A DNA stretch of 64,000 nt from assembly GCA_914767715.1 (NCBI GenBank), contig OU612067.1:29424162-29488161 (forward strand). Reading direction: 5' to 3'. A model generated the notes under the pieces. That model did not search any database and was not told where the DNA came from. It saw only the letters and a program-made list of their open reading frames with translations. Below, piece by piece: positions 35,549 through 47,600 of the stretch. Position numbers and translations under genes: made by a program. The first letter of the stretch is position 1. Every line of letters starts with the position of its first letter. Source of the DNA: Membranipora membranacea. Taxonomy: Eukaryota; Bryozoa; Gymnolaemata; Cheilostomatida; Membraniporidae.

Positions 35549-38500
35549 TCAAACAGTAGTCACAGAGAGAACTGTGTTTGCGTTATTATTGTTATTGATG
35601 TTTTGGTCAGGCCGTAGCTTAGCTTTAGATGGTGAATCTAACACATTGTTATATCGAGGGTGGTTATGCCGATTACCACTTGAAGACTTTTTAACCAAGA
35701 CTTTGTCACCTGCCGAGCCAGATGACGAGGATTTTCTTTCTTCCACTTCACGAACGGGAGTCATTTTATTCCGCATCAACTCTTTGCGACGTCGATATTC
35801 TTTAGCTTTTTGCAGGTGATTTTTCCTATCTTCTTTTGACCAATACTTGCCAGTTTTTATTTCCGACATCGCGTCATCATCTGTAGTCATTCCGCATCGC
35901 TCGTCTTCGTAGCGCTTTTTCCTATCGCTCAGTATTTTATTGCGTATCGGGCGGCGGGTGACGTACCGTGACCCGTCAGATCGTTTCTTTACAACCCACT
36001 CTAAGTTATGATTAGGATCAGACAACACAGTCATATCTCCGTTAGTCATCAGGCATCGCTGACTCTGGTCATGTGACCTGCTGCCGGAAGATTGTTCTAG
36101 TAATAGTTTTTGTTGTAAGGCAATAGTCATAGCTAAGTTCTCTCGGTTAGTGTAGGCTATATCAGGGGGTCGGAGTGATTTATTGGATGATCTCTTTGGT
36201 TTAGCCGTAGCAGTTTGTGTGGAATCAGAGTTACGCCTGCTCTTACTTCTATGTTCTTTCTTTCTACTGCTTGATGCAGATGATTCCCGTGACCTTTGGC
36301 CTTCCTGTGACCTACTGCTCCTGAGCTGACTGGGGTGAGGTAACTCCCCGTCCATATAGGTTGGAGTTGCGTACACTTGATAATCAGGAGGGGGCAAATT
36401 CCCATTTACAGTTGAAGCAACTGAAATAACCTCGTAATGATTTTCACTGACTAGAGAAAGCATAGAGCCTTGTTTATTTCTTCCTAACTCTAATTTCATA
36501 GTGCCAGAATTAGAACTCTGATCACCATTACTGACTCTATGTGAAGTGCCGCTCTTACCCGAGTATCCAGCGGGAGTCACATTGTCATAGCTGTCTACAG
36601 TGCCTCTCGGAGGACAGGGTGGTTTATACGTAGAGTCAGGACTTCCATCCGATGACTTAGATGGCGAGCTGGACGGAGAGTCACCGTTACTCATAAGTCT
36701 TGTACCCATCCTAGGGACGCCTCTCAGAGTATTCAAGTCAGCGCTGCTACCAGTGTACTGAATCTGCTGCTGCTCTATTAGACGACACAGAGCATCCATT
36801 TGTTTGTAGAGCGTATCAAGGTCGATTATTTTGTCATTGTTTGCCAAGCACCTCGCTTGAAGCACTTGACGGAAGTTATTAGTGGCGGGTTCAAGTTCTT
36901 GATACTCGTGTTCCGCCGAGCAGCTTACGTTATGAGATTGATATATTGAACACTCATAGTCCTAAAAACAAACATAGGTAAATATATTAATATTGTCTGA
37001 GATCGCGTAACTGTTTGCAGAAGTAAGGTAAAATTTTAGCAATCCACTTGACAGACAGGCAACTTAAAGAGAGTGAAGGGTCAAAAAACAGCCATGTTGT
37101 AAAGGTCGCAGGAAAAGTGCTGGGCGAACATTACATCAACAACATTCAATATTTCAAATATACAAGGATTGTCTCTATTATAGCGATGCTGTCAGCCCTG
37201 CAGGCGATATGCCTAATTAGCTTACACCACTTGATGTTTAATTTGCTGCCTGACTCTTAAAAAAACCGCAGAACACCAAGTGTTAATGAGTTTATGTCTT
37301 ATTTTGCCCATCCTTGAGTGCCCCCTATATATCTGACTGCGTGTAGACACAGCAAATTATATCACTGGTAAAACGTCCTACATGGTAATACTATACTTAT
37401 TAAGTTATACCATAACACTGCAAATCGGACAGACAGTAATTTGACACTGGAATTTAAATGGAGTATTTTATCATGTTGTTTTGGTATTTGAAGATTTTTA
37501 GGAGCTCTTGGCAGTATTTGCACCTAGTGTCAAATTATTCGGCTGTAATTCAAGATCTCCGCTGGGAGATAAAGTCTTCGTGGCATCGTCTTTCCTAAAA
37601 TATTGTGATACTTAAACAGTAGTTTATGTCGTTTATCACTTCATCTTGCTACACCTCGGAATTAACAACTCTCCGGTAACAAACCTACCCATGTACACAA
37701 GGTTTAATGAGTCTCGCACAGGAAATTGGTCACAGGAAGTGCCTCTACCCTCAAAGCATCTCCCCATATTTAGAATCTTGCATGGACAGGAACTGATTAG
37801 GGCAATGTTGGTAACACAAGTGCACAAAGTTAGGGTCTCTACTCTAAAACTGCACCGAAGTTGGTAACAAGACTGGAGATGTACTTACACTAGTCTGTCA
37901 TTATACCGAGCATGGCTACTCCTTAATTAAACCCTGGGTGCTCAGTGTGCTCAGTTCATAGAAACTATCGCCAACGTTAGAAGCCATGACTACCAGCAGA
38001 TACTGACCAGCAACTTTTACTCTACTTATAATTATTCTTAGAGATGATTCAATTGAAGTTACAATTTCACTATGGAGACGATATGAAACTTGTCTAAGAT
38101 TTTTAAGGTTTCAGTCGCTAAACCTTTCGTAATTTGGTGGTTGCTAACCCCTAATGATATATATATATGAGATATAGAAGGTCATTGCTACTGCACTAGG
38201 TTGCCTAATTCAATTGATGCAGCAACATAATTGTTTGGAGCTACAACAGATGTAATTGTCTCCCCTGGCAATAATATTGATATACTAAATTGCTGTTTTG
38301 TAACAGTAACACCAAATAGTCATACTGTCACCCTAGATCAAGTTTGGTCTTATTTGCTGCCATTTCTTTTTGCTCCCATTCTACTGAGAGTAGCTCAATG
38401 AAAAGCATTCAAAATTTGATCATATTTACATGACTGTTACTTCTTTGGTAAAACCAATCCCTTACTTAATGTTAAAAATTGCCACACCAGGAGAAAACAT

Positions 38501-41500
38501 GAAATACAGTTACTACACGAAATTGATTCTCACGTTTGTTAACATAATTTAGCTTCCCTGTAGCGTTTTGACACAGAACTACTAATAAGCAGAGTCAGGA
38601 CAGACTAGAAAGAAGCAAGATAAGCAGATGATTTAAGCTTTTGCTGCCTGCAAACTTATCTCACTCTAAATTACCTAGCTAGGTACACTGTATACTGTAC
38701 ACTGCTTGCGTATATTTCATATTCATCTGGTTTTCTGACTATGCAAACCTCTTGTGTTTATATTATTGAACAGTACTTGAATTTGCATTATTTCTTAACA
38801 TGCCAGATGCAATTATCACTATTTAGAATTAAGTCTGGAATATTATGATTATATCTGAATATTATCCTTGAAATAATAACCCCAATCGCCTAGGTAGGGT
38901 ATTATAGAAGGTATTGAAAAGGCGTGTGCTAATTATTTTAATTCTAGCTATTCTGTGGCAGCCGTATGCTGATAGAAGGCCATTTGCCTTCAATATTTCC
39001 CAATGCGTAAACAATAATTTCCTTCCTTAATCATGATGACCTGTGAAGAATTTCTCCATTTTGACACGACAGAATTGATTTTCCTTGCTGCCTACGTCTG
39101 AGATACACAGAACCTATTATCTCGGCAGACTGTACTGAGTAACGTAATGTTATCTTATGCTGACTCAGGCAACTCAATGAAGGTATTCATAAATCCGCTT
39201 TGCTCTCAATCAGCGACTTCTGCACCTTAAATAAGTATCTCCCCTCTTCACAATCCAACATCACCGTCGCCCAAGACCAGCATCATCCCCTATCCCCCTA
39301 CCCTACCCACAATCGACCAAACTATAGGGAAGCACAGCTATGTGCTGAATTGGTATTGTGCTAATAGCACAGCGCCATAATCGAGCTGAGCAATTCAAGC
39401 TTGATAAATGCTGAATAAATTTTAAAGTTTATCAGTGAAGAGGCGAGTTATTACCTGATCAGAACTCTCGTTGAGCCGATCGCTGTCGTGCCCGACGCCG
39501 CTGTCCTTTCCTTCCTTCTCTTTCTGGGAGGGAAGAGTTGCTGTGTCTGTTAACAACGAACCTTCCTCTTCATATTTATTCTAGAATAAATATGAAGTAA
39601 AGTAAGCACCCATCAAAACATGAGACAAACTATTGCTGGTATGGAACATAATCTTTGTTTTCCAACATTGAGATAAGAAAACCCAAAATAGCTAAAACAT
39701 GTAAATAGTATAAATTCTCCTACAAATAAACTTTCCCATCTATTGGTCATGATAAAGGAATCCCGGCTTTGTTGAAAAACAAAAACTTATCAATTTCATG
39801 GGCAACAAAATATTCAAGATACTTAGGAAAGAATTTGGATAATTAAAATCCTGTCAGGCTTGACAGAATTTTTATCCTCTATTTGTAATGGGTGTCAGAT
39901 ATAACATATCATGATAAAAGGTAAGACATTTTATTCTCTTTTCATCATGTAGATATTTGGCACTGGTACCCTAATATTAACATATAAAAACTCCCACCAC
40001 TCAACCAATCCATCTTATCAGCAAAAAAATAGACTTTCTATTTCCAGGCACACCAAAATCTGCACCTATGGAAATGCCTGTCACTTGATATCTTGATTGA
40101 AACCGATCTGTCAAATTTTTGTTTGATCGAGTGATCGATGATGTGGAAGAAGAAAGATTTTACTAGCCATTACCGGGGTATCACAGCTATGATATGACAG
40201 TCGAGCATTCTATTCTTATATTTCATTTTGGTTTTAATTTGGTACTGACAAAAAGTGTTTTGTTTTAAAATTGATATTTTCACATATATGAAATTGCATC
40301 ATGAGAATGTCTATAACGCAAACAATAACTCTAAAAGTTTCAGCACATTATCTTTCTTACAACTTTCAATTTTAGAAACTAATTAAACAAAATGAGAAAT
40401 TCTCTATCTGAATATTCCCGCAGTATGTTTTTTCAATCATAAGCTCACTGAACAAACAACCTCCTTTGAACTTACCTCTTCTTCTATAAGTGACAGACTC
40501 ATATTATTATTATCAGGTGCTGTTGATGCTGTCGGCAGCGCCTGTTTATCTGATGATGCTGAGGATATAGAACAGGTCGACGGGTTGGGGAGAGGTGAGG
40601 GAGCCTGAGGATTCTCCAGCTCCGAGTATATATCATGACCTTCATCCACAAATCCATCGTCCCACTGTACAAGGATATAATCAATATACATCTATCTATT
40701 ACAGCGTAGATTATGCTCTTATGGAGTAGATTTGAGGCCAATGAATAACCAAGTATGTTTTTAATATTCCCATAACCTCCAGAGAGCTCCAGTCCAACAT
40801 AGAACAGTCTACATGTTATCATCGACTAAATTCCTGTGGGAATTCCCGGGTCTGGGTAATTTTTAAAAAGTTTCACGTTGGATTTAGTCAACATGATTGA
40901 GGAAGAGAGTCTTCGGGTGACAAGTAACAACACTCCTTCATTCCTCATGAAATCATATACCACTGATATTTGGAGGAATTTAACCATAAACACATGAAAA
41001 TATGTGTAATCAAATATATTGCTTGATATTTACATGTTTACAAACTTATCTATCTCGTAACACATTATTACAGAGTAAGTATATCGTATACTGTATCTTA
41101 CTTGTAGTGATGGACGACACACCAGCAGAGAGATCTCAGATTTCTTCTCAGAGAATAATTTAATGGCTTCCTCTCTGGTATGGACATCAGTACCATTTAT
41201 CTAAAAACAATCAAGTAAATACCATCTTATAGATAATACTGTTTGCCATTCTATCGTGATAACTTTGATGGTGATTGCAACAGCAAAAACCCAACACTTG
41301 AGAAAATCTGTCATATTGTAGAATAAAAACTTTTCTATCTATTGCACATTCCCTGTACGCAAAATTAAATGGCTTTCTTAAATTAAATGGCTTTCTTAGA
41401 ACGGTTTACAAGTCCTGACCATATTTTCCCAGCGCCAACAGTTTCTCTCTGTTAGACCATGACGGGCTACCCATAGCTTTATCACTCATGGCAAGAACTA

Positions 41501-44500
41501 CGATTAGCAACCATATAACACTGACATAAGAACAAAAACCACACAACGATATAATAATTAATGATGCTGCAGTAGTGATCGTGATGTTGGTATGCGACAT
41601 CTATAAGGACCAGTGCATTTCACTAAGCATTATGGGGATTCCTCCTTGAAAACATCAAAACCTAGTCAAAATATTTTTGTAATCGAGGCAAGAAACAAAC
41701 CTAGGAGACATTTGTTAGGCATCATAGCATGTCAATGTGTTACCAAATGTTTACAACAAGTCTGTCATCACTTTAGGGCTAATCATAGACTGTGAAGCCA
41801 GATAGAATGAACATTAATAAGTAGCTAGCTGGGTCCAAATTCATAGTTTCATTGCTACAAGGTCATCGTAAGAGGAGCTCTCCGTTTCAACGATTTATTG
41901 CTCAACTATCATCAGGGGATAGTGGAAAATAATATTTTGCAATGTACTACATTCCTACAGAGATTGTAGTGATAGGGTAAACAATGAAATGGCGTACTAT
42001 TTACTGTTTATCCATCATCAGCGATCATCTTATGGTGCTGACATCGATTAACACAATCTGAACTAAAATAGGGCGAAGAAAAAGTCAAAATTCAAACTCA
42101 TATATTATAAATGATACAAAGTTTAAAGACTACCCAAAGACCAAAGCATAAAGAAACTCTCATTCTCTGTATTATCTAGCGCAGTCTGCCGGATATGCAA
42201 TACAAAAAACAAGCACTCCCGGGAGACTGTGACATCATAATGCAGAGAATGAGAGTTACTTTCCCTTATGGAAAGCACTCTTTCCACCATCGATAATTCA
42301 TGCCAAGTAGAGCATTAAATTGTTTTACCATACAAATGTGACTCAATTTTATCATAAAAAACGGCCTGACTATAACATGCTGTGGTCTTTGGGTAGTCTT
42401 CAAAGTACACCCATACGACTGAGTGGTGACGTACCTGTAGTATCTGGTCTCCCTCATGTATTCTCCCATCAGTACCTGCGATACTATCCAGCTCAACCTC
42501 TCCTATGAATATATCCGTCACTCCTGAGCTGTCAGGAGGACCGTAACACAGAGTCAGACCTATACGGTCCTTACCTGTACGCCGCAAACATATCTCCTGA
42601 TCAAACAGAGATAGATATGTGAAGTTAAACATCGGGTGATATCTCAAAGAATATTTAGAGAGTGTTTCAGAATTATCAATGGAGGTGATTGATAATATCT
42701 GAAAAGCAGCAAAAAAATCTGCCTGTTATTGAGCTATATTTTGAGGAGTTGTCCTACCGAAGTCGGTAAATTGTGTGTTATACCTACATATCTGTCTCCA
42801 GTAGGATCTTAATTCTATATTGCAATAATTCAGATCTCGATTAATAGTCATGCTCTGCTGTTTTGGTCTATCATATGATAATATCACAATGGACTACTGC
42901 TATATTCTAGGGGAATGATACAAAATTAGCCTTTAGCTGACCACCGGGGGAAACAGCAGACCCTTCGTTTATGGACTTGTCTGGATTTGAGCTATGATTA
43001 TTTAGCATAACTTGACCACGGCAATCATAATTTATATTTAATAGAAACCCTTGATTGAACAACTACATAATGAAATTCACCTAAAGAATGTATAACGTAA
43101 ACATAGAAGGAGAAAATATGGAGGGGGCCTCATCGAAACAAACCAAGCAGACCTTTTAATGGTTAGATGGAGTTCATCCTAATAGATCAAGCCAGCCACA
43201 GCAGACAACATAACTTACTATATGACAACTACTATCAGATATCGGTAAAGTGATAATAAATGATAGCTTAAAGAACTACTGTAGCTTATTAAATAACGGT
43301 CAGGTGGGGCTTGTCTTGTTTGTCTTGAAGTCATCGACATTCCACTGACCAGATGAGCCCAGATAGAGATAAAGACAATGGGTTACTTCTTTGCCAATAA
43401 CAATCCATGAGTCATGACGAGCTTGGCTTTTAATCAGGCATTTGTTTGCAAACTTGTGGTTCTTGAGTGTTTCCTAACCCTCTTCGTGGCGATTCTAATT
43501 AATATGAGTAGAGCAAGATATAATTTTTAAGTAGTATATCAAAATATAAACAACACATTTTGTGTTACATGTAGGCCTATGTGCTGAAAGGCCTACAGAG
43601 TTATGGAAATAACATACATGATGATTCTAGTAAATATGCTGGAGCAACCATCATAGACATCATATCAAACACAAATATATGTGCCCTTACCTCATACTCC
43701 ATGTCTATGCCTAAAGAAGAGTCGTCCCCTCCTATTTCATAACTCTGATCTGATGTGGAGTGGCTGGCCTGATCATCGAATACGCTGTCGTGTCTGTACA
43801 ACAAATTAAATGTAAATATGATTACGCATCACTCAGATAATAATAGTGATTCGGTGGCGGAGGTGGTGGTATAACACCTACCAGCTATAGCTGAGTCACA
43901 CAGATGGCGTTTAAATGACAGCCTTTCACATGTTTGTGCAATGAGATCATGTAAAATGTGTTGACTTTTCTTATCAAGGCTATAATCAACATTTTTAAAA
44001 GTGTTTTTGACACTCGACACACATAGTGTAAGTGGTGGAATGTGTTCACTGTCACATTGAGGCAAGGTTATACTTCAAGACGTCTAGACGGTTGGTCTGA
44101 GCCATGAGAGGTATACACGCCACTTTAGATGGCCATGTGCTGTTGGTAAGGTACTGCCCCCCCCCCCCCCCCCCCCGTATCCTAAGTTAGAGTTCAGAGT
44201 AATGTGATGTAATCAGGGCATGAAAGCACATTGAAATATATATATGCATTAACTTAGCAGACTGAGAGCTTACACAAACCTGATCAATGGCGGTGGAGAT
44301 GGCGTTCTGTTGTATTGTGGGAAAACTGCATTGTCCAGCAAGTAATTATCAGTTTGAGACCCTTGTGTCCGCTGTACAGAGTTTTGCCTTTTTAGGCAGT
44401 GACTGCAGCATTGTGTAACAGCAGGGGCAGCTCCAACATTAGTCAGTTGGGTTGGATCCTGAATGCTGTTGATGCTTTTGTCACTATTAGGAGTAACCTC

Positions 44501-44605
44501 CCCTGCTGGGCGTCGTAATACTTCTACAGTTATGGGTTGCTGCGCAGAGTAAAAAGCTTTCACTGTGTCATCATGACTGGCATCAGAGAAATCTTCACCG
44601 TTCAC
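35549..44605 (-). CDS. PDZRN3: PDZRN3/PDZRN4-type (LNX-family) PDZ protein, 3' seven exons, 5' end not found
   Basis: Coding exons, read downwards: 44605-44280, 43793-43691, 42596-42435, 41200-41102, 40664-40476, 39580-39455, 36961-35549. Junctions are GT-AG, phases close, and they give 805 C-terminal residues; the vertebrate protein is about 1,000-1,070 aa. PDZRN proteins are RING E3 ubiquitin ligases with two PDZ domains that act at synapses and junctions and in Wnt/planar polarity signalling. Present are the end of PDZ1 (VNGEDFSDASHDDTVKAF through VEVLRR), a GSQTD motif matching vertebrate GTQTD, a complete PDZ2 (RIGLTLCYGP through SLLVCRP), DSGVGHDSD, a coiled region near residue 360, and the signature tail LEWVVKKRSDGSRYVTRRPIRN, GMTTDDDAMSEIKTGKYWSKED. 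It ends LSVTTV, a C-terminal PDZ ligand identical to vertebrates. The RING and TRAF-like exons and the start of PDZ1 were not located upstream; they may lie beyond the window or be missed. The large last exon is Ser-rich and variable. Confidence 0.93.
39568..39597. repeat. 30-bp perfect palindrome across a PDZRN splice acceptor
   Basis: The 30 bases are their own reverse complement, centred on TCTAGA. The 3' splice site of the exon ending at 39580 (TTCTAG, then AATAAATATG) lies close to the centre, so the end of the intron can pair with the first bases of the exon. Confidence 0.9.
44157..44176. repeat. Poly-C tract in a PDZRN-region intron
   Basis: A run of about 19 C, 100 bp beyond the donor of the PDZ1 exon. 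A similar run of about 18 C lies at 45570-45586. Lengths in homopolymers of this size are unreliable in assemblies. Confidence 0.85.
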
Positions 44606-47600
44606 CTATGAATGGAAAAATACATTTTTGTTATAAAACCAATGGAAAAGTCCAGGTAACAAACTTGTTTTTGACATGATGTGACATGGGAAAAGCAAAG
44701 GCTGTCAGATTCCCTAGTTGTAGCTGTTTCGCAATAGCTGACTTCACATTTATGGGAATTTTTCCCATGTCAGAGTTTCAATTGAAAAACAAATCTATCA
44801 TTTTGTGATTTTTTCATTCTTAGTGGAACCACATTGATAAGATAAGATTTACAGTTTTGCACCTTGGAGTTATGATTAATGATTTACAGAAAACATAACA
44901 CCAGGATAAAATATGCAACTGATCATTGACCAATGTCGGCCATTCACTAAGATCACTTGGCCTGAGAACAAAAAGCAAATCCTGGATTAGCGAAGGCAAA
45001 ACCTGTGCAGGGCAGTGACCCAGTCAACCGTTCATCTATCTCTTTGTTATCAGATCATGGCTTAGCTCAGTCTATAGGAGCTGACAGCATGACTCACTGG
45101 TATAGAGTTGACTGCTCTGTCCGGGTCGAGAGGCCCGGCTATCCTTGTTTACTAAGATTGTATTCTATTACCACTGCTCAGTTCTTGACTTGAAAGCTGA
45201 AGGAGTTGCATTAATAATTAAGTTGGTAAGAACCAGAACACCTCAGCCAGATGTAATAATTACGTCTGATTACCTGAAATTATCATTTCACTGACTCACT
45301 ATTGACTTTAATCTCCCAGCCAAGCATCATAACTCCGGAATCAATACTATACAGAAACAATCATAGCTATAATTTTACATTCGGCAACATCAAACGTGTT
45401 CGGCTGAGTAGGTGCCTTTGAAGGTGAAGATTAGACTATTATTACATTAAAATCTTAGAGATATTTGATGGAATAATGAGTTCGCGATGACATCATTTAT
45501 TGAAAACTAAGAATAACACTTATCAACCTGACCAATTCCATGTCCTCATCAATCAAGACTCCTGAGTCCCCCCCCCCCCCCCCCCCTCCCGATCGATCTC
45601 AGCCGCTATGAAATTACAGTACCATATGGGATATGAATAGACTACTGATTAAAGCTATTGTTTCAATTGAAGAGTCATCTTTTCAAATCAGGACAATTAG
45701 CTCTTAGCTGGTAGACAGTTATTCATTGATAGTACAGATGTCGCTTATATTATATCTCATGACATTACTCAAGTTTGGTTGTTTTCTGTACTTTGTCTTT
45801 GAAAATGAATCATAGCTAGACTTGCTAGTAGAAAATGTCAAACTGATTCCAGACAACCTGTTATCTAGCTAGCGCTTTGTCTGACAAGCATAAAACATTG
45901 ACAAAAATATTAAACATTGAGATGAACAACCAGGCATTGCCATAAAAACATAAAATCTTTACAGTTCAATTCTGGTTTCAAACGTCATTAATGCAGATTT
46001 TATCCCCTTTTTGTGTTTTGGATTCAAAGCATTCTTCTGTTTTACATAATCAGCCAACTGTCATTGTTTTAATGACTTATGTAAGTGCAATGTAATGTCA
46101 ATTTTCACACTGTTTTACCACAGACTTTACTGCTTCCTGCAGTAAAAATGAGCTCAGCAGAATCTGGGTAATGTGGAAACAAAGAAAGTATTACATAAGG
46201 TATAATTAGCTGGGTACTCTGTAGAATTAACTCACAACAAAGATAAAGATCGATACATTACTGGAATTATCATAATAATATTTCAACAAATAAGTGCCCA
46301 CTTCAGCATGGGAGAGTGTAATTAATTAATTTACAAAAGTGCTACGCAGACTATTAGGACCAGTTTAAGATGTGACAAACAGAGGGGGCAGACTAGCCCA
46401 CCCGCTGTCATTGATTTTTATCTGAAGAAACTTGAGCTAGGTGAGATTGCTAGCTGTCATTCTTAATCATTGCTGGTGACAGGTTAATAAACAAATCGCA
46501 GCAAATTATTTAGAGTTTCAGACTTGTGATCAATTAATTAGTAATTATGAGAGATAAAGAAAAGCCAATGTGTGATAACCAGCACATGAATATTAGATAA
46601 AATGGAAGCAGTTTTGGACCTTGGCCATCAGAAATATTCAGATAAATACCCAAGAATTTGTTTCATCTTGCGAGTGACATTTTTCGGTAGGATTTTAATA
46701 GCTGAATGCGTGCTGTGTAGTAAAACTAAAAATGTTGTTTCATACAACACCTGCCATAAGGATAAACCCAGCAGTTGTACGACATAGTGGCTCATGTAAT
46801 CTTACATAAAATGAGCAGTCAGTGTCCCCATAAACAATGTACTACATACGTAGTTTAGTGGACAGCCCACTACAAACAAGTGCAGTAGAAGTCTAGCTGA
46901 GAATGGATCGATGTTTCATGCTTGAGGCATGGAATATTGATGTATTCAGACAACAACCCTACATATAAGAGGCCTCAAAGGTACAGCAGCTTTAACAACA
47001 TAAGGTTTGGCCATTTATATACAAATTGTGCCAGCATTAGAACTGATGATTTCAGCAGCCAGAGACCACCCGTTTGCAAGCACTCGTAAATGGGCAAACT
47101 CATTCTGATTCTACAAACATCAAACAGCGTGAGGTGTTTGTAATAACCATTACATTTAATTAGTTATCACAGGTAGAATCTACAGAAATGATTATCCGCT
47201 GAATGGAGAGGAAGGATGAGTAGCATCTCCAAACGCTGCCGACCCAATAATACAGTGCACCAAGATGCAATATAAAGCTGCTGCCCATAGCATGATGATG
47301 TTTGACTTCACAAGGTCCAAAGCACTGGGGAATTATTGCTAAGGTTACGTTGAACCTCAACCGATAGGCATACCGCTGAATCTAAATCTCCTGTGTCTGC
47401 CTTGAGTGGCCGAAACCTTCAGAAGTCAGCACAAAAGAATACAATAACATCTTTCATCAAAGGTGTTAGGTAATCATAACACATTGCACACAACAGTAAT
47501 GCCATTTAACATGCCAACAGCCAGCTGTAGTAGAACATGACTTTCTGTGCAAGAGATGATCAAGAAGATTAAAAGCCAAGAAAGTTAAACAAGCCTCTCC

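Noticed and set aside
45050-45135. A tRNA-like stretch (GCTTAGCTCAGT followed by GGGTCGAGAGG)
   Set aside because: The A box is partial and the B box is broken, and no arms pair; not enough to call a SINE or tRNA.
45498-45586. Minus-strand DSGVLIDEDMELV followed by a GT donor, considered as the missing PDZ1 exon
   Set aside because: It is preceded by a poly-G run, has no acceptor, leaves the wrong phase for the exon at 44605, and lacks the PDZ binding loop.
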